A stretch of DNA of 64,000 nucleotides, from NCBI GenBank assembly GCA_942159475.1, contig OW804100.1, forward strand, positions 5,472,127 to 5,536,126, read 5' to 3'. Position 1 is the first letter of the stretch, and every line of letters starts with the position of its first letter. Origin of the DNA: Sthenelais limicola (lineage: Eukaryota > Annelida > Polychaeta > Phyllodocida > Sigalionidae). Of the stretch, positions 42,299-52,353 are shown piece after piece. Below the pieces are notes generated by a model, which saw only the letters and a program-made list of their open reading frames with translations, made no database searches and was not told the DNA's origin. Made by a program: the position numbers and the translations under genes.

Positions 42299-44860
42299 TT
42301 AGACATTAACTAATAATAAGTATTTAAGGAATAATAAAAGGACAAAAATAGATATACACCTTTCCGCGTCTGCACTGTCAATCCATGGGATCTGCAGCCT
42401 CTCCCCGTTTCCGAATACTAGCAGCAACACGTACCTAGTGTCCAGCCTCCTTGTGGCTCTTTCAATAAGCTCGGATTCCGTTCTCGTTATGCTCGCTTCA
42501 ACCGGCAGATCTATTATGAATTTTTCCGAATTGCTGAGGATAATCATTCTCTCCACCCAGTGTATGACTAATTTGTGGCCATACAAGCAGGGTCTCCGCA
42601 GCTCAATCCCAGTAATTTTGGGTGCAGCTGCCCTGTTCAGAGAGTTTGATTCCACAATTATTTGTCTCAAACGAATAGAAATGATATTGTTATCTGTCTG
42701 GATTTTAAGGATAATCCAGGCAGACAAAGGGTCTAATATCTGCGTTCCGCAGACCCCTGTGCAGCAATCGCCACATAAATCTTTGAAAGGGTTTAAACAC
42801 TTAACACAAGAAATAAAAATCTGTCTATATTTCCATAATTTGGTAATAATCCACAAGCCGACCAGTACAAAGAAGACAATAGACACCCAGTCTGGTCTGT
42901 AAGCTAGCTTCTCCAGTGTACTTTCGGCTATCAGCGGTGCGTTGGTTGTCCTTGTCACTCCCACCTTCATGGGCCTCATATCTAGCCTCGTGAGGTTATA
43001 AGCCTCAGTGGTGTGGGTTACAGACATGATCAAGGCCAACCTGTTTAATTTGTATAGAATATAAAGTGATAAGACACCCGCCGATATGGAAATTATGAAA
43101 CCTAACCATTCAATAGCTGAATTTTTCTTCAATGCGGCCACTGCCCAGTCTATTTTGTTCCAAGCTGTGATTATTTCCTGATCCCTCTTTATCAAATCTT
43201 TTGCCATTTCTACAGTGTTCAAACCTCCGTCCAAAAGTTCTCTTGGCACGTGAGCAAGTGCCTCTTCCAAAGATTTGCCCGAAGGGAAATGTAGTTGTAT
43301 AATTTTTCTCATCCTTGACTCACCTGAAAAATTGCCAATGTCAATATTGAACGCCCATGCTAGTGGCATATTGACATTAGCGGTAATATTAATATTGTTT
43401 AATTTTGAATTGCAATGTGCATGTTTAGTCATGATGTGGGCCGAACCAATGGTGGCGCTGCACCCACAAGGAACATTTATAATTGAGAAAACAGCTAATT
43501 CAGCTGTTCTAGAAGGTCTACCGACACAATGGAACATGGCTGTAGACCCTTGGTTAATTAGAATATGTTCTCCCTGGGACAGTGGTACATACGTTGACTC
43601 TATCCTACTTCTAACAAATGTCTTAAAGTTACAATTTTGCATAATCTTGTCACGTTTATTCGCCATAATGGCGGCCAGACATGACTTTCCATCCATGTCA
43701 AATTCCAGTATGCCTCCTGGACACGTGATATCGTGGCTCATTGCTACACAATCGCCCAGTTCTCTGCGTGAGGAAATTAAATAATGTTGGCCATTTGAGC
43801 CCCATCCTAGAACGATGTGTTCTGGCATATCTAGTTTAGTATATCCCATTCCTGAGTGATTTTGAGCGTCAATCGGAATTGGCAATGCGATAGGCTCATA
43901 TAGCCGGTAGTAGTACTGAGCATATGCAAATGACAAAGGCAGAGTAATTGTAAGCGTATTGTTCATCATGTTCGTTCTGGCCTGTGATCTCCAGTACTCA
44001 TAGCTTCCCAAAGGTCTAATATTTTCTACTTTTTCTTCTAATTTTAATCTCAAATCGTCCACACATGATATCAAATTATCTTTAGTCATAATCAGGGCAG
44101 GCAATTTTCCTGCCTGTAGTTCGATTAAAGCATCCAACAATTTGTTGGAGGCATGTTGGTACTGCAATTGAGCAGCTATCCCCGCCAGCTGCTCTGTAAG
44201 TCGTATCAAGCTGCTCAGAGTGCTGGAGGTGACCGATTGCAACTCAATAGTGTACTCAAAAGCCGTCTTAGTAACTTCTGTTATGTTGGTAATAATATCA
44301 AATACCTCTTCTACGTGTTTATTAAGGAATGAAGCCAGTGTATGTGATCTTTCAGCCAGAATTAAAATAATGTTATCTCTGTCGATGTTCTCCTCTGCCG
44401 ATGCCTTCATAACTTTTATAATTTCAGCCATATCCGAGGCCAAAAGATTGAACTCAGGCTCTGTTGCCACTCCTATTGTCTCTCTTAATACGTTTCCAAT
44501 GATCTGGACCCCCCTTCGCTTTGTTCTAGTGCGTCTAAAGCTGTGTAAAACTCTATCAATCTTTCCGTATGTGTCCAAATTTGATTTCAATAGCAGATCA
44601 TGGAACTCTGATACCTTTATATTAGTCGAATTAAGGGAATGATATGGTTCCTCACGCTTCAACCTGTGGCTGCTGGGTCTGGGAATATCTAATTGCAATT
44701 TTAGGGTGACGGTGTGCGTGCCAACTCGTGTGTTTAGCCTTCCGGGCAATTGTTTAAACACGACACCATAGTTTTGCCGAAATGTATAGTCTGCCTGAGC
44801 GGCGTATACGAAAACAATCGCAGCCCTATTGGGTGAAGAAGAAAAATACAAGTTAAACAA
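42299..44860 (-). CDS. env: Element B Env-like membrane glycoprotein (853 codons, spliced start)
   Basis: Env-position ORF. The open frame follows a stop (TAA at 44866-44864) and has no early ATG. On the minus strand TTGTATTTTTCTTCTTCACC then CAATAG is an excellent acceptor ending at 44826, so the coding exon probably starts at 44825 and receives its start codon by splicing. RTKR at residues 112-115 is a furin-type site, followed by a hydrophobic Gly/Ile/Val stretch. The N-terminal subunit is short and the other long, with hydrophobic segments (WLGFIISISAGVLSLYILY and WVSIVFFVLVGLWIITKLW) toward the C-terminus. No internal break. Confidence 0.85.
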   Translation of the reverse strand: MFNLYFSSSPNRAAIVFVYAAQADYTFRQNYGVVFKQLPGRLNTRVGTHTVTLKLQLDIPRPSSHRLKREEPYHSLNSTNIKVSEFHDLLLKSNLDTYGKIDRVLHSFRRTRTKRRGVQIIGNVLRETIGVATEPEFNLLASDMAEIIKVMKASAEENIDRDNIILILAERSHTLASFLNKHVEEVFDIITNITEVTKTAFEYTIELQSVTSSTLSSLIRLTEQLAGIAAQLQYQHASNKLLDALIELQAGKLPALIMTKDNLISCVDDLRLKLEEKVENIRPLGSYEYWRSQARTNMMNNTLTITLPLSFAYAQYYYRLYEPIALPIPIDAQNHSGMGYTKLDMPEHIVLGWGSNGQHYLISSRRELGDCVAMSHDITCPGGILEFDMDGKSCLAAIMANKRDKIMQNCNFKTFVRSRIESTYVPLSQGEHILINQGSTAMFHCVGRPSRTAELAVFSIINVPCGCSATIGSAHIMTKHAHCNSKLNNINITANVNMPLAWAFNIDIGNFSGESRMRKIIQLHFPSGKSLEEALAHVPRELLDGGLNTVEMAKDLIKRDQEIITAWNKIDWAVAALKKNSAIEWLGFIISISAGVLSLYILYKLNRLALIMSVTHTTEAYNLTRLDMRPMKVGVTRTTNAPLIAESTLEKLAYRPDWVSIVFFVLVGLWIITKLWKYRQIFISCVKCLNPFKDLCGDCCTGVCGTQILDPLSAWIILKIQTDNNIISIRLRQIIVESNSLNRAAAPKITGIELRRPCLYGHKLVIHWVERMIILSNSEKFIIDLPVEASITRTESELIERATRRLDTRYVLLLVFGNGERLQIPWIDSADAERCISIFVLLLFLKYLLLVNV

Positions 44861-45530
44861 TTGTTATCCGATTCACTCCATACCGAGCCCCTAATATAAT
44901 GTAACAAGTAAGGAAAGCTTGGTAACCTGAACAAAAGTGGCAATAAATACCAATTCAGGCGAGCAGATATCAGGGAAAATAACCTACCATATTAAAATGG
45001 TGCCAGGCATTGTGGCTGGTCCAGCTTAATCCTAGGTTAGATGCAGGAGGGTTGGCCTTACAGAGAAGATGTTTGCTATTTTCCACGGGTAGGTCCTATC
45101 CCTCTGAAGCCTAAAAGCTTTGTAACTGAGTTGGGGAATAGGGCTCTTATACAGTGACAACATTTTGACTTTTCCCAGGAGATTCCATAGCCGATGATGT
45201 CCTCTCCAGGTCTCATTAATATTAATCTAAAGTCAGATGTCACCCCCATGTGTGTGGATTTCACAAACTCTTCCTGTACCCACCTGTTGCCTGATTTAAA
45301 TTCTGAGTGCATGGACCACCCCTTTTCCCTACTGAGAACAGATCATGACATTGCATGTGATACAGCCCTCGATGACCAATCTTTTCCCCACACAAAGGCA
45401 ATGAATAATTAGTGAAATTGGAATAAAGCTCATATTCTCCTCTCTCCCCTTGGAACGGGACAAAGCGACTAAATTAACATTCATTGATTACAATTCCACA
45501 CACAGTCTCTCCTTAAAATAGTATGGGAAA
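44861..45530 (-). other. Element B pol-env spacer
   Basis: About 670 bp. A 78-codon frame with a true ATG (45312-45076, minus) has no recognised domain; it might be a small accessory ORF or chance. Confidence 0.45.
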
Positions 45531-48500
45531 CTAAACCTGTCCTCTCCCAACAGCTGGGGTATCTGAAACCTGTTCTTCCAGGTTGTATGTTAATGCATCT
45601 AGATCGAATTCCCTGTCTAGCTTCCTCAAAAAGTCATCGGTCAAGTTGCTTCTCACAGGTTTGAGATATGATAAATGTACGTTTCTCTTCAAATCTTGCC
45701 CATCGCTCATCCTCCTCAACTTTGCGGTGCATTTATTAACTTTCCTAACCAAATAGGGCCCACAAAAAACGTCTTGGAGCTTCTTCGAGCAATTCATGTC
45801 CATCAATCGATGGACCTTCACGTACACAATGGTACCAGGCTCTATATTTCCCTCTCTTATTGTGGAATCGTGCCTGGTTTTCATTTTCTCCTGTGTTTTC
45901 TCTAGACTTTCTGAAGCTTTCCTGGCAGCTCGTTTCTGCCTTGAAACTATATCTAACAGATGTTCTTTCACCGATTTATTTTCTTCGGTAATCATACCGA
46001 GCGCTACGTCGCTGGGCGTTACCGCATCCCGGCCATGGACCATCATATACGGGGTGCAAGACAGGCTGTAGCTGTCGGTCGTGTTAAGGGCAAAAAGAAT
46101 CGATTCTAGGTATTGATCCCAATCACGCTGGTTTTTGGAAATAAATGTCCGTATATGTTCTATTGTGCTCTGATTTCCTCTCTCACATAATCCCTGAGTC
46201 TGAGCCCTATATGCACTGGAGAAAACCTGTTTAATTCCAAAAGATTTGCAAAAATCCTTGAATTCACTTGATATATAACAGGCTCCATTGTCTGAAAACA
46301 GATTGCTAGGTACTCCTACTCTGCAGATTACATTTTTGTAAAAGTCTCGCTTCAGGCTTGAAGCATCAATAGCCTTGCAAGCCCAGCCGATGACGAAATG
46401 GCTATAAAAATCAAAACACAGTTGTATATACTTATTACCACTTGTTGTAGTGGTCATTGGACCCATAGCATCGATTACTAGATGAGAAAAGGGTGCAGGT
46501 GATCTATCTCTGATAGTCATCGGGAGTTTGATGGGGTTTTTCATCTTCTTAGCCCTTAGGCACGGATCGCAAGTTGAGATGTAATTGTTAATATCTTTCA
46601 CCATCGATGGCCAGAAAAATTTTTGCCGGATGGCTGTTAAAGTTTTAATAATACCCATATGGCCCCCCAAAGGTCTAGTATGTGTAATCTTCATTAGTTT
46701 ATCCACACACGACTCTGGTACGACCAACTGAATTTCATTCTCAAACCTTCTCCCACCAGCTGATCTCGGCACTCTGCACAAAATATCATTGTTATAAAAA
46801 TATTGCTCGTGACTATTCAATATTTCTTTTGCCTGCTTTTTGTTTTCTGGCAGTTTTCGATCATTCAAGTAATCTTTCATTTGAGCACAAAACTGGTCGT
46901 CACCCTGCTCTTGCCTCAGCTCTACAGTATCCAAAGGACAATCTATTTCGGGATTCGATGTACCATAGAAAAATCTGTCAGTATTCCTATGTGAACTTGT
47001 CTTTTTCCCTGAACCTTTGCTATTCTCATTTATCTTTCTCCCTGATTTATTTATCGTTTTATCCTCCTCAATGAGGCCAGCCTTTAATTTGCTGTTGACA
47101 GTACCAGCTCTTGTTGTTTCACGGGTGGTTACCGCCATCACGGTGGCGTGGCTGATATGGTCCTTATCAATTGACGCCTCAGGGGGCGTGTCACCTTCAT
47201 GACACGAGACTGCGACCCTATCTGATAACCCTGTCGGTTTTTTCACAGCTGTTTCAATACGACAACTTTCCTGCTTCAAAATGGACCTGTATTTATGCTT
47301 TTTAATTGGGTAATTCTCCAGGTAATCATCTTCCCTGAACGATTTTACGGCATCTATGGGATGGAAAGAAATCTGCCTCTTTTCTGACTCCACTTTCGGA
47401 TCTGCCACTATTTTCTCCACTGGGTATTCCCTTCTGCTCAAAACATCAGCTGTGATGTTTAGACGACCTTTCAAATGCTCAATGGAATAATCAAACTGGT
47501 TGAAAAATTCCACTAATCTTGCCATTCTTCCTGTTAAATTTTGCTTTGCATTTAGGGCCAGTAAAGCTGCATGATCCGTCAGAATTTTGAATTTTGAGCC
47601 AGCCACATAATGTTTAAATTTTTCCAAGGCAAATTTCGTACCTATCAGCTCCCGATCCGTTGTTGAATATGAAATCTCGGCTGCATTTAACCCTCTACCT
47701 GCGAATGCAATTGGTCTCAAAAACCCTTCTCTATCAGGCTGCCAGAGCGATGCCCCTAGGGCTATTGAGCTCGCATCACTTGTTATAATGAAAGGGATGC
47801 TATAGTCTGGGTATTTCAGTACAGCTTCAGTACAAATAGAACGTCTGATTTTTTCAAAAGCTCTCTGACACTCCTCCGACCAAATATATTTGACTTTTGC
47901 CTTGGTCAACTGATACAGAGGCTGCATTACCTTGCTGAAGTCTGAGATAAATGATCTATAATAGTTGGCCAGACCATTGAAAGCCCTAAGATCTTTCACA
48001 TTCTTTGGTGCTGGATAGGTTGCAATTGGTTTCACCTTTTCCGGATCCGGAGCTATACCTCTTCCATCTACCATAAACCCTAGGAAAGGTACCCTGGGTA
48101 ATCCAAAAGAACATTTTTGCTTTTTGAACAATATATTCGCCTCCAGAAAAATTTTAAATATTTTCTCAAGATCTCTCAAATGGTCATCCCACTTGGAGTT
48201 TGCCAGCAATACATCGTCGATGTAGCATATTGTTGACGGTAGATCTTTCAACAGTGATTCCACGACTCCATGGAAGGCTTTTGGAGATGTTTTTAACCCC
48301 ATAGGCATAACCTTATAAATGTAGTTCCCAAAGGGGGTGCTAAAAGCACTCAATTTCCTATGTTCTTTACAAACTGGGACCTGGTTAAAACCCCCAAAAC
48401 AATCCAGCTTGCTGAAGAACTTTCCCTGCAATTCCCCAACGTTTTGCAAGGATTCTTCTGCACAAGGAAATGATTTCGATTGACTTTTTACCTGAGAATT

Positions 48501-49727
48501 CAAATGCCTGAAATCTGTAACGAGCCTATAAGCTCTGTTACCCTCTTTAGAACTGGCCTTTTCTACTAAGAAAGCTGGGCTAGTGAATTCCAAATTTTCG
48601 TCTGTCTTTTCTATAATATTTTGCTCAACTTGTTCGTCTAAAATCTGCTTCATTTCTCTTCTAATATTAGGATTAATCCTATAGCTCCGAAATTGTTTTG
48701 GTACATACTCCGCCTTCAACTCTATGGGATGTTCGTATTTGGTCGTTAAACCCAACACTTTATCACTGCCGACGAATACATTCTCGTATTTGTTTAGCAA
48801 GTTAACCATCTGCTCCTTTTGACTCGGTAACAGCTGTTCACCTATGTCAAATTTTGCTGGCTCGAGTCCCTTACCCTTATCGGATTGTTTTTGTTCAACC
48901 TCAATAGCTATGTTCTCCTTCACCGACTCGATGTTATTTAGGGATACAAAGTCGTTTTCAGTCTTAATACAATACAAACCAATGATAGAACCTTTAGGAA
49001 TAACTCTGTATCCCCTGCTAGTATTATATACACATGTACGTATTAAACCATTAGGTCCCTGGGGCTTAGCAAGCACCCGTTTCACCATATAAGGAACTCT
49101 CGTTTTTCGCTTCATATTTTCTGTTATACCGATCGTATCTGATATATCTTCAAATGAAACCACATAGTTTGTAGCCTCCAATTCTGATCTAGGAGGTATG
49201 ACATATCGTCGTCTAGCTCTTATTGTGTAAATCTGTTGTCTCTGTGCATTATATTTTAATTTAGCAGAATTGCTTCTTAAGAATTCGGATCCGATTATTA
49301 TCGACCTGTCCAGCTTAGGGACTACAGTGAACCAATGGGAAAACCATCTTTCCTTGATTCTGAATTTAATTTTGATCTGCTTTCTGGCGCTTTGTGCTCC
49401 ACCGTCTGCAATATAAACCTTGATATGACAGTTTCTTGAGAAAAGTATAACATCTCTCCTCAACAAAGCTTTGTAAAATTTCCCAGAAATGCAACTCAGA
49501 GTTGCTCCTGTGTCAACTAAAGTTGGTATTTTGTAATGACTCAGTTCCAACACAATACAACCCTTATTTAAACCAATAGAAATGGGATCTCCCTTACCTG
49601 GCGTCAATGTCAATACTGCATCCTCCTCCTGGGTCTGTCCGAATAGTTCATTAATGCACACATTAGGGTCTTTTTCACAATCCTCATGGCGATAGCCCTT
49701 GTTTTCGCCATGGGTATCTAGTTTTCC
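45531..49727 (-). CDS. pol: Element B Pol: protease, RT, RNase H, integrase
   Basis: In the -1 frame relative to gag and open only from 49727, so the gag-pol overlap is 10 nt. Counting from 49661 (1,376 codons): protease LVDTGA with Asp 50; RT FSKLDCFGGFNQVPV and YIDD at 480-483; RNase H SDASSIALGASLW and a TDHAALLAL motif; an integrase zinc finger with CDPC; and Asp 1064, Asp 1124, Glu 1160 with exact 35-residue D-E spacing. A CGPYLV motif marks GPY/F near the end. All catalytic residues are present and no internal stop is seen. Confidence 0.95.
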   Translation of the reverse strand, partial: GKLDTHGENKGYRHEDCEKDPNVCINELFGQTQEEDAVLTLTPGKGDPISIGLNKGCIVLELSHYKIPTLVDTGATLSCISGKFYKALLRRDVILFSRNCHIKVYIADGGAQSARKQIKIKFRIKERWFSHWFTVVPKLDRSIIIGSEFLRSNSAKLKYNAQRQQIYTIRARRRYVIPPRSELEATNYVVSFEDISDTIGITENMKRKTRVPYMVKRVLAKPQGPNGLIRTCVYNTSRGYRVIPKGSIIGLYCIKTENDFVSLNNIESVKENIAIEVEQKQSDKGKGLEPAKFDIGEQLLPSQKEQMVNLLNKYENVFVGSDKVLGLTTKYEHPIELKAEYVPKQFRSYRINPNIRREMKQILDEQVEQNIIEKTDENLEFTSPAFLVEKASSKEGNRAYRLVTDFRHLNSQVKSQSKSFPCAEESLQNVGELQGKFFSKLDCFGGFNQVPVCKEHRKLSAFSTPFGNYIYKVMPMGLKTSPKAFHGVVESLLKDLPSTICYIDDVLLANSKWDDHLRDLEKIFKIFLEANILFKKQKCSFGLPRVPFLGFMVDGRGIAPDPEKVKPIATYPAPKNVKDLRAFNGLANYYRSFISDFSKVMQPLYQLTKAKVKYIWSEECQRAFEKIRRSICTEAVLKYPDYSIPFIITSDASSIALGASLWQPDREGFLRPIAFAGRGLNAAEISYSTTDRELIGTKFALEKFKHYVAGSKFKILTDHAALLALNAKQNLTGRMARLVEFFNQFDYSIEHLKGRLNITADVLSRREYPVEKIVADPKVESEKRQISFHPIDAVKSFREDDYLENYPIKKHKYRSILKQESCRIETAVKKPTGLSDRVAVSCHEGDTPPEASIDKDHISHATVMAVTTRETTRAGTVNSKLKAGLIEEDKTINKSGRKINENSKGSGKKTSSHRNTDRFFYGTSNPEIDCPLDTVELRQEQGDDQFCAQMKDYLNDRKLPENKKQAKEILNSHEQYFYNNDILCRVPRSAGGRRFENEIQLVVPESCVDKLMKITHTRPLGGHMGIIKTLTAIRQKFFWPSMVKDINNYISTCDPCLRAKKMKNPIKLPMTIRDRSPAPFSHLVIDAMGPMTTTTSGNKYIQLCFDFYSHFVIGWACKAIDASSLKRDFYKNVICRVGVPSNLFSDNGACYISSEFKDFCKSFGIKQVFSSAYRAQTQGLCERGNQSTIEHIRTFISKNQRDWDQYLESILFALNTTDSYSLSCTPYMMVHGRDAVTPSDVALGMITEENKSVKEHLLDIVSRQKRAARKASESLEKTQEKMKTRHDSTIREGNIEPGTIVYVKVHRLMDMNCSKKLQDVFCGPYLVRKVNKCTAKLRRMSDGQDLKRNVHLSYLKPVRSNLTDDFLRKLDREFDLDALTYNLEEQVSDTPAVGRGQV
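49685..49727 (-). promoter_or_regulatory. Element B -1 frameshift signal (GGAAAAC plus stem-loop)
   Basis: On the minus strand GGAAAAC (49727-49721), read G GAA AAC, sits directly before the gag TAG and after a TGA in the pol frame, so the shift must happen here. An 8-nt spacer and a perfect 7-bp stem CATGGCG/CGCCATG (49712-49706 with 49691-49685) with a 14-nt loop follow. Loop AGGG could pair with CCCT at 49668-49665. Confidence 0.75.
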
Positions 49728-51184
49728 TCACTTCTGGGGTGAGGTGTAGGAGGTCTGTATCCTGATGACCTTCCATTCGAATGACTTCTGTCTTTGGAAT
49801 TGCTCCTCCAGTTCTCCTTGCTATTAGACCTGTTGTTCCTCCAGTTTTCCTTGCTGTTAGACCTGTTGCGACTGCTTGATCTTGGCCTCTCCTCCTGCTG
49901 TCTCCATGGTTCCCTGCTGTTACTTCTGGGCTTGCTGGAGTTCCTTCTTTCACTGGATTTGCTGTGTGGTCTTTGGTAGTTGTCTTTAGACTTTGACCTG
50001 CCATCCTTACTGTAGTTCTGATATTTATCACCAGATTTCCTCTCCTTACTATAGTGACCATTTTTCTTTTGGTCCCTCCTGTCGTATCCTGATCTTCCTC
50101 TGCTGTCAGCTACATAGAATACTTCCTTCCTCGTCTCTCCAGCCTTTGTTTGAAATGCCTCATAAGCCACCTCGTACCTAATTGCCAGTCTCGAAGCAAT
50201 TATGGCTGTATTTGGGGCCTCAGCCAGAACCATCTTTCTGAGATATTCCTTTAGCCCTCTGCAATATAGGTCTGTTCTCAACGATTCGGTCAGTTCTCCG
50301 TGTTTGGACAGTAACAGCAGCTTATCTCTATTGTAATCCTGTACGGATTCGTCCTCCCCCTGAGCCCTATTCACGTAATCATTGATTCTCTCCTCAAACG
50401 GTAAGTGTTTAAACTTTTCCATAAACGCAGGAGAAAAGTCCTCAAATGTTTTCTCTGGGCTCGCTGCTCTGTATTGTAGAAAATATGCTTCTGCATCGCC
50501 AGCCAGAAACTTTCGCAATCCTTCTATCTTCATGGCCTTTGGCAATTGCACGTGGCTCGTATATGCATTATAATTGTCCAAGAAATTGCCGGCAGATACC
50601 ATCGCCGTCGGTTGCGAGAATACCTCTGGGGGCGAGGCAAACATTTTCAGGATTGCCGGCTGTACTTGCTTCTCATTGTCCTTATGACCCAGGCTTCTCG
50701 CTAGTTCCCTTACCAAATCGCTCATCGTTGTTTTGAACATCTCTTGCTGGCCTTGCATAGCCGTCTGGTGCTCGATGGATAAATTCTTCATGGCGTCTGC
50801 CAGGCCTCTATAATAGGCGGTATCCACATCCTCCATCGTGAGCTTCTCTTCCTCCGATTGTTTCTGCTTTAACTCTTCCTTGAGCTTCTCCTGTTTCAAC
50901 TGCTCTATTACCTGGTCATGTCGTTGCTTCTCTGCGAGCAGATCCTGCTCTGCTTTCTCCTTAGCATCCCTTAGTTGCTTTTCTTCCTCCGCCGTTAGTA
51001 CCATTTTCCTTGGAATAGAGGCTTTGCTGTCTTTGCTGAGAGCCTGAGGCTTGTATAACCCCGGTCGTGGGGAGTGTGAGTTAAGATGTTGAAGGTTAGG
51101 CGGGTTTTTCGTGAATAATTCCGAATATTTGCTGAATCCTCGTGCTGTTTTTGATTGTCTATTTAAATGCGATCTATTTTCCAT
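49718..51184 (-). CDS. gag: Element B Gag (488 aa), Arg/Ser-rich tail
   Basis: The ATG lies only about 30 nt from the 5' LTR. A Lys/Glu-rich coiled coil (about residues 60-120) is followed by a capsid-like region (FLDNYNAYTSHVQLPKAMK, AEAYFLQYRA, ESVQDYNRDKLLLLSKHGEL). The last 130 residues are rich in Arg, Ser, Asn and Lys, with RSNSKENWR-type repeats resembling SR domains. There is no CCHC zinc knuckle; RNA binding is probably through the basic tail. The stop TAG follows the slippery site directly. Confidence 0.9.
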   Translation of the reverse strand: MENRSHLNRQSKTARGFSKYSELFTKNPPNLQHLNSHSPRPGLYKPQALSKDSKASIPRKMVLTAEEEKQLRDAKEKAEQDLLAEKQRHDQVIEQLKQEKLKEELKQKQSEEEKLTMEDVDTAYYRGLADAMKNLSIEHQTAMQGQQEMFKTTMSDLVRELARSLGHKDNEKQVQPAILKMFASPPEVFSQPTAMVSAGNFLDNYNAYTSHVQLPKAMKIEGLRKFLAGDAEAYFLQYRAASPEKTFEDFSPAFMEKFKHLPFEERINDYVNRAQGEDESVQDYNRDKLLLLSKHGELTESLRTDLYCRGLKEYLRKMVLAEAPNTAIIASRLAIRYEVAYEAFQTKAGETRKEVFYVADSRGRSGYDRRDQKKNGHYSKERKSGDKYQNYSKDGRSKSKDNYQRPHSKSSERRNSSKPRSNSREPWRQQEERPRSSSRNRSNSKENWRNNRSNSKENWRSNSKDRSHSNGRSSGYRPPTPHPRSEEN

Positions 51185-51195
51185 AAAAGGATCTT

Positions 51196-51212
51196 ATAGG
51201 GTTTCTCCACCA
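51196..51212 (-). other. Element B candidate primer-binding site
   Basis: On the minus strand TGGTGGAGAAACCCTAT starts 3 nt after the 5' LTR. The tRNA is not assigned. Confidence 0.65.
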
Positions 51213-51215
51213 ATA

Positions 51216-51414
51216 TGTTATGTAGACCTAAAGAGCTATTGTAATGATAATATAGAGAAAAGGTAAGAATGACCCTCACACGATGGTAGTGTTTGTATGA
51301 GTGTTTAATGGTAGTGAGACTTGGGCGCTCCTGGTAGTATACATACATATTAATGAGCGTGGGTAAACCTACACCTCAATGGGAGGTGTGGGGAGGCTAT
51401 ATGCCTATATAACA
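51216..51414 (-). repeat. Element B 5' LTR
   Basis: 199 bp, the same as 40546-40744 at offset 10,670. Followed on the plus strand by TGTA, the target duplication. Confidence 0.95.
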
Positions 51415-52353
51415 TGTATAACATTGGACATATGGCATTGGAGAACAGATATATTGTGACATGTTTTCTATAGATTTTACACTACCATAAGTCTCATAAT
51501 TCCATGCGAATCTAGATTCAAAATGGCGGCTATGCAAATCCCCTATAGGAGACTCTTATTTTAACAGGAACAAAATGAAGAAAGCGATGTGGAAGAAATA
51601 AGATTAGTCAGCTGCTTAGATGTAACCCCTAAAGTAAAACCTCAACAGAAACTAGTGTCGAAAGAGGAAACCTGGACGTTATAATCTTTAATCTTAACGT
51701 CTATGTAAATATCTTTGTGAACAATGGGATTTAAGGGCACAAACTTGGCATGTTCTCTTTAAAAAATGTCTTAAACAAAGCCTCATTTTATTTTTTTCTC
51801 ATCAGAAAAATACTCACCCATCCTATATATTAGAGCATCCCTAAGACCACATATATATCAATTTGAAACTTACCCTAAATGGTGAAAACCAATTTCCAGG
51901 ACAATTACACCTCACCTCAAGAAGATTATCAGAGAGATTCCCAATTTCTTACAGGGAAATTTCATTTTAATAAGGCTGTAATTTTTTCCCGATCATATTA
52001 TTTTGTCATTATATTAACCATATCATCTAAGTATCCTAAATGAATATTTCTATTACTGTTTGCCTTTGACCTTTATACTATTTCTCAGCACTAAAACTAA
52101 TACTGTAAACATATTTATTTACGCGCAGATCAATTTTTCACACACTAAGTATTTTGACTCATTTTCACGCAGATTTAAATTCGAGCAGCAAGGAAGTCTC
52201 ACACCTTGTTTATGCAATAAATATATACATTTCGTGCAGGACACAAAGGTGGGTGTGCTAAAATAGCGAAAATGAATACTGCATAAATATTAATACGTTT
52301 ACAGTAATAGCATTTACACAGTTTAAACCATTCTGAATGGAATCCTCCAAATC
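51415..52353. other. No gene seen
   Basis: AT-rich spacer downstream of element B without a supported exon. Confidence 0.5.

Larger units (their letters stand above)
40546..51414 (-). mobile_element. Element B: complete env-bearing Ty3/gypsy retrotransposon
   Basis: A 10,869-bp element with 199-bp LTRs that look identical, TSD TGTA at 40542-40545 and 51415-51418, candidate primer site, polypurine tract, and intact gag, pol and env on the minus strand. Its proteins differ substantially from element A although the layout is the same. Confidence 0.95.
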
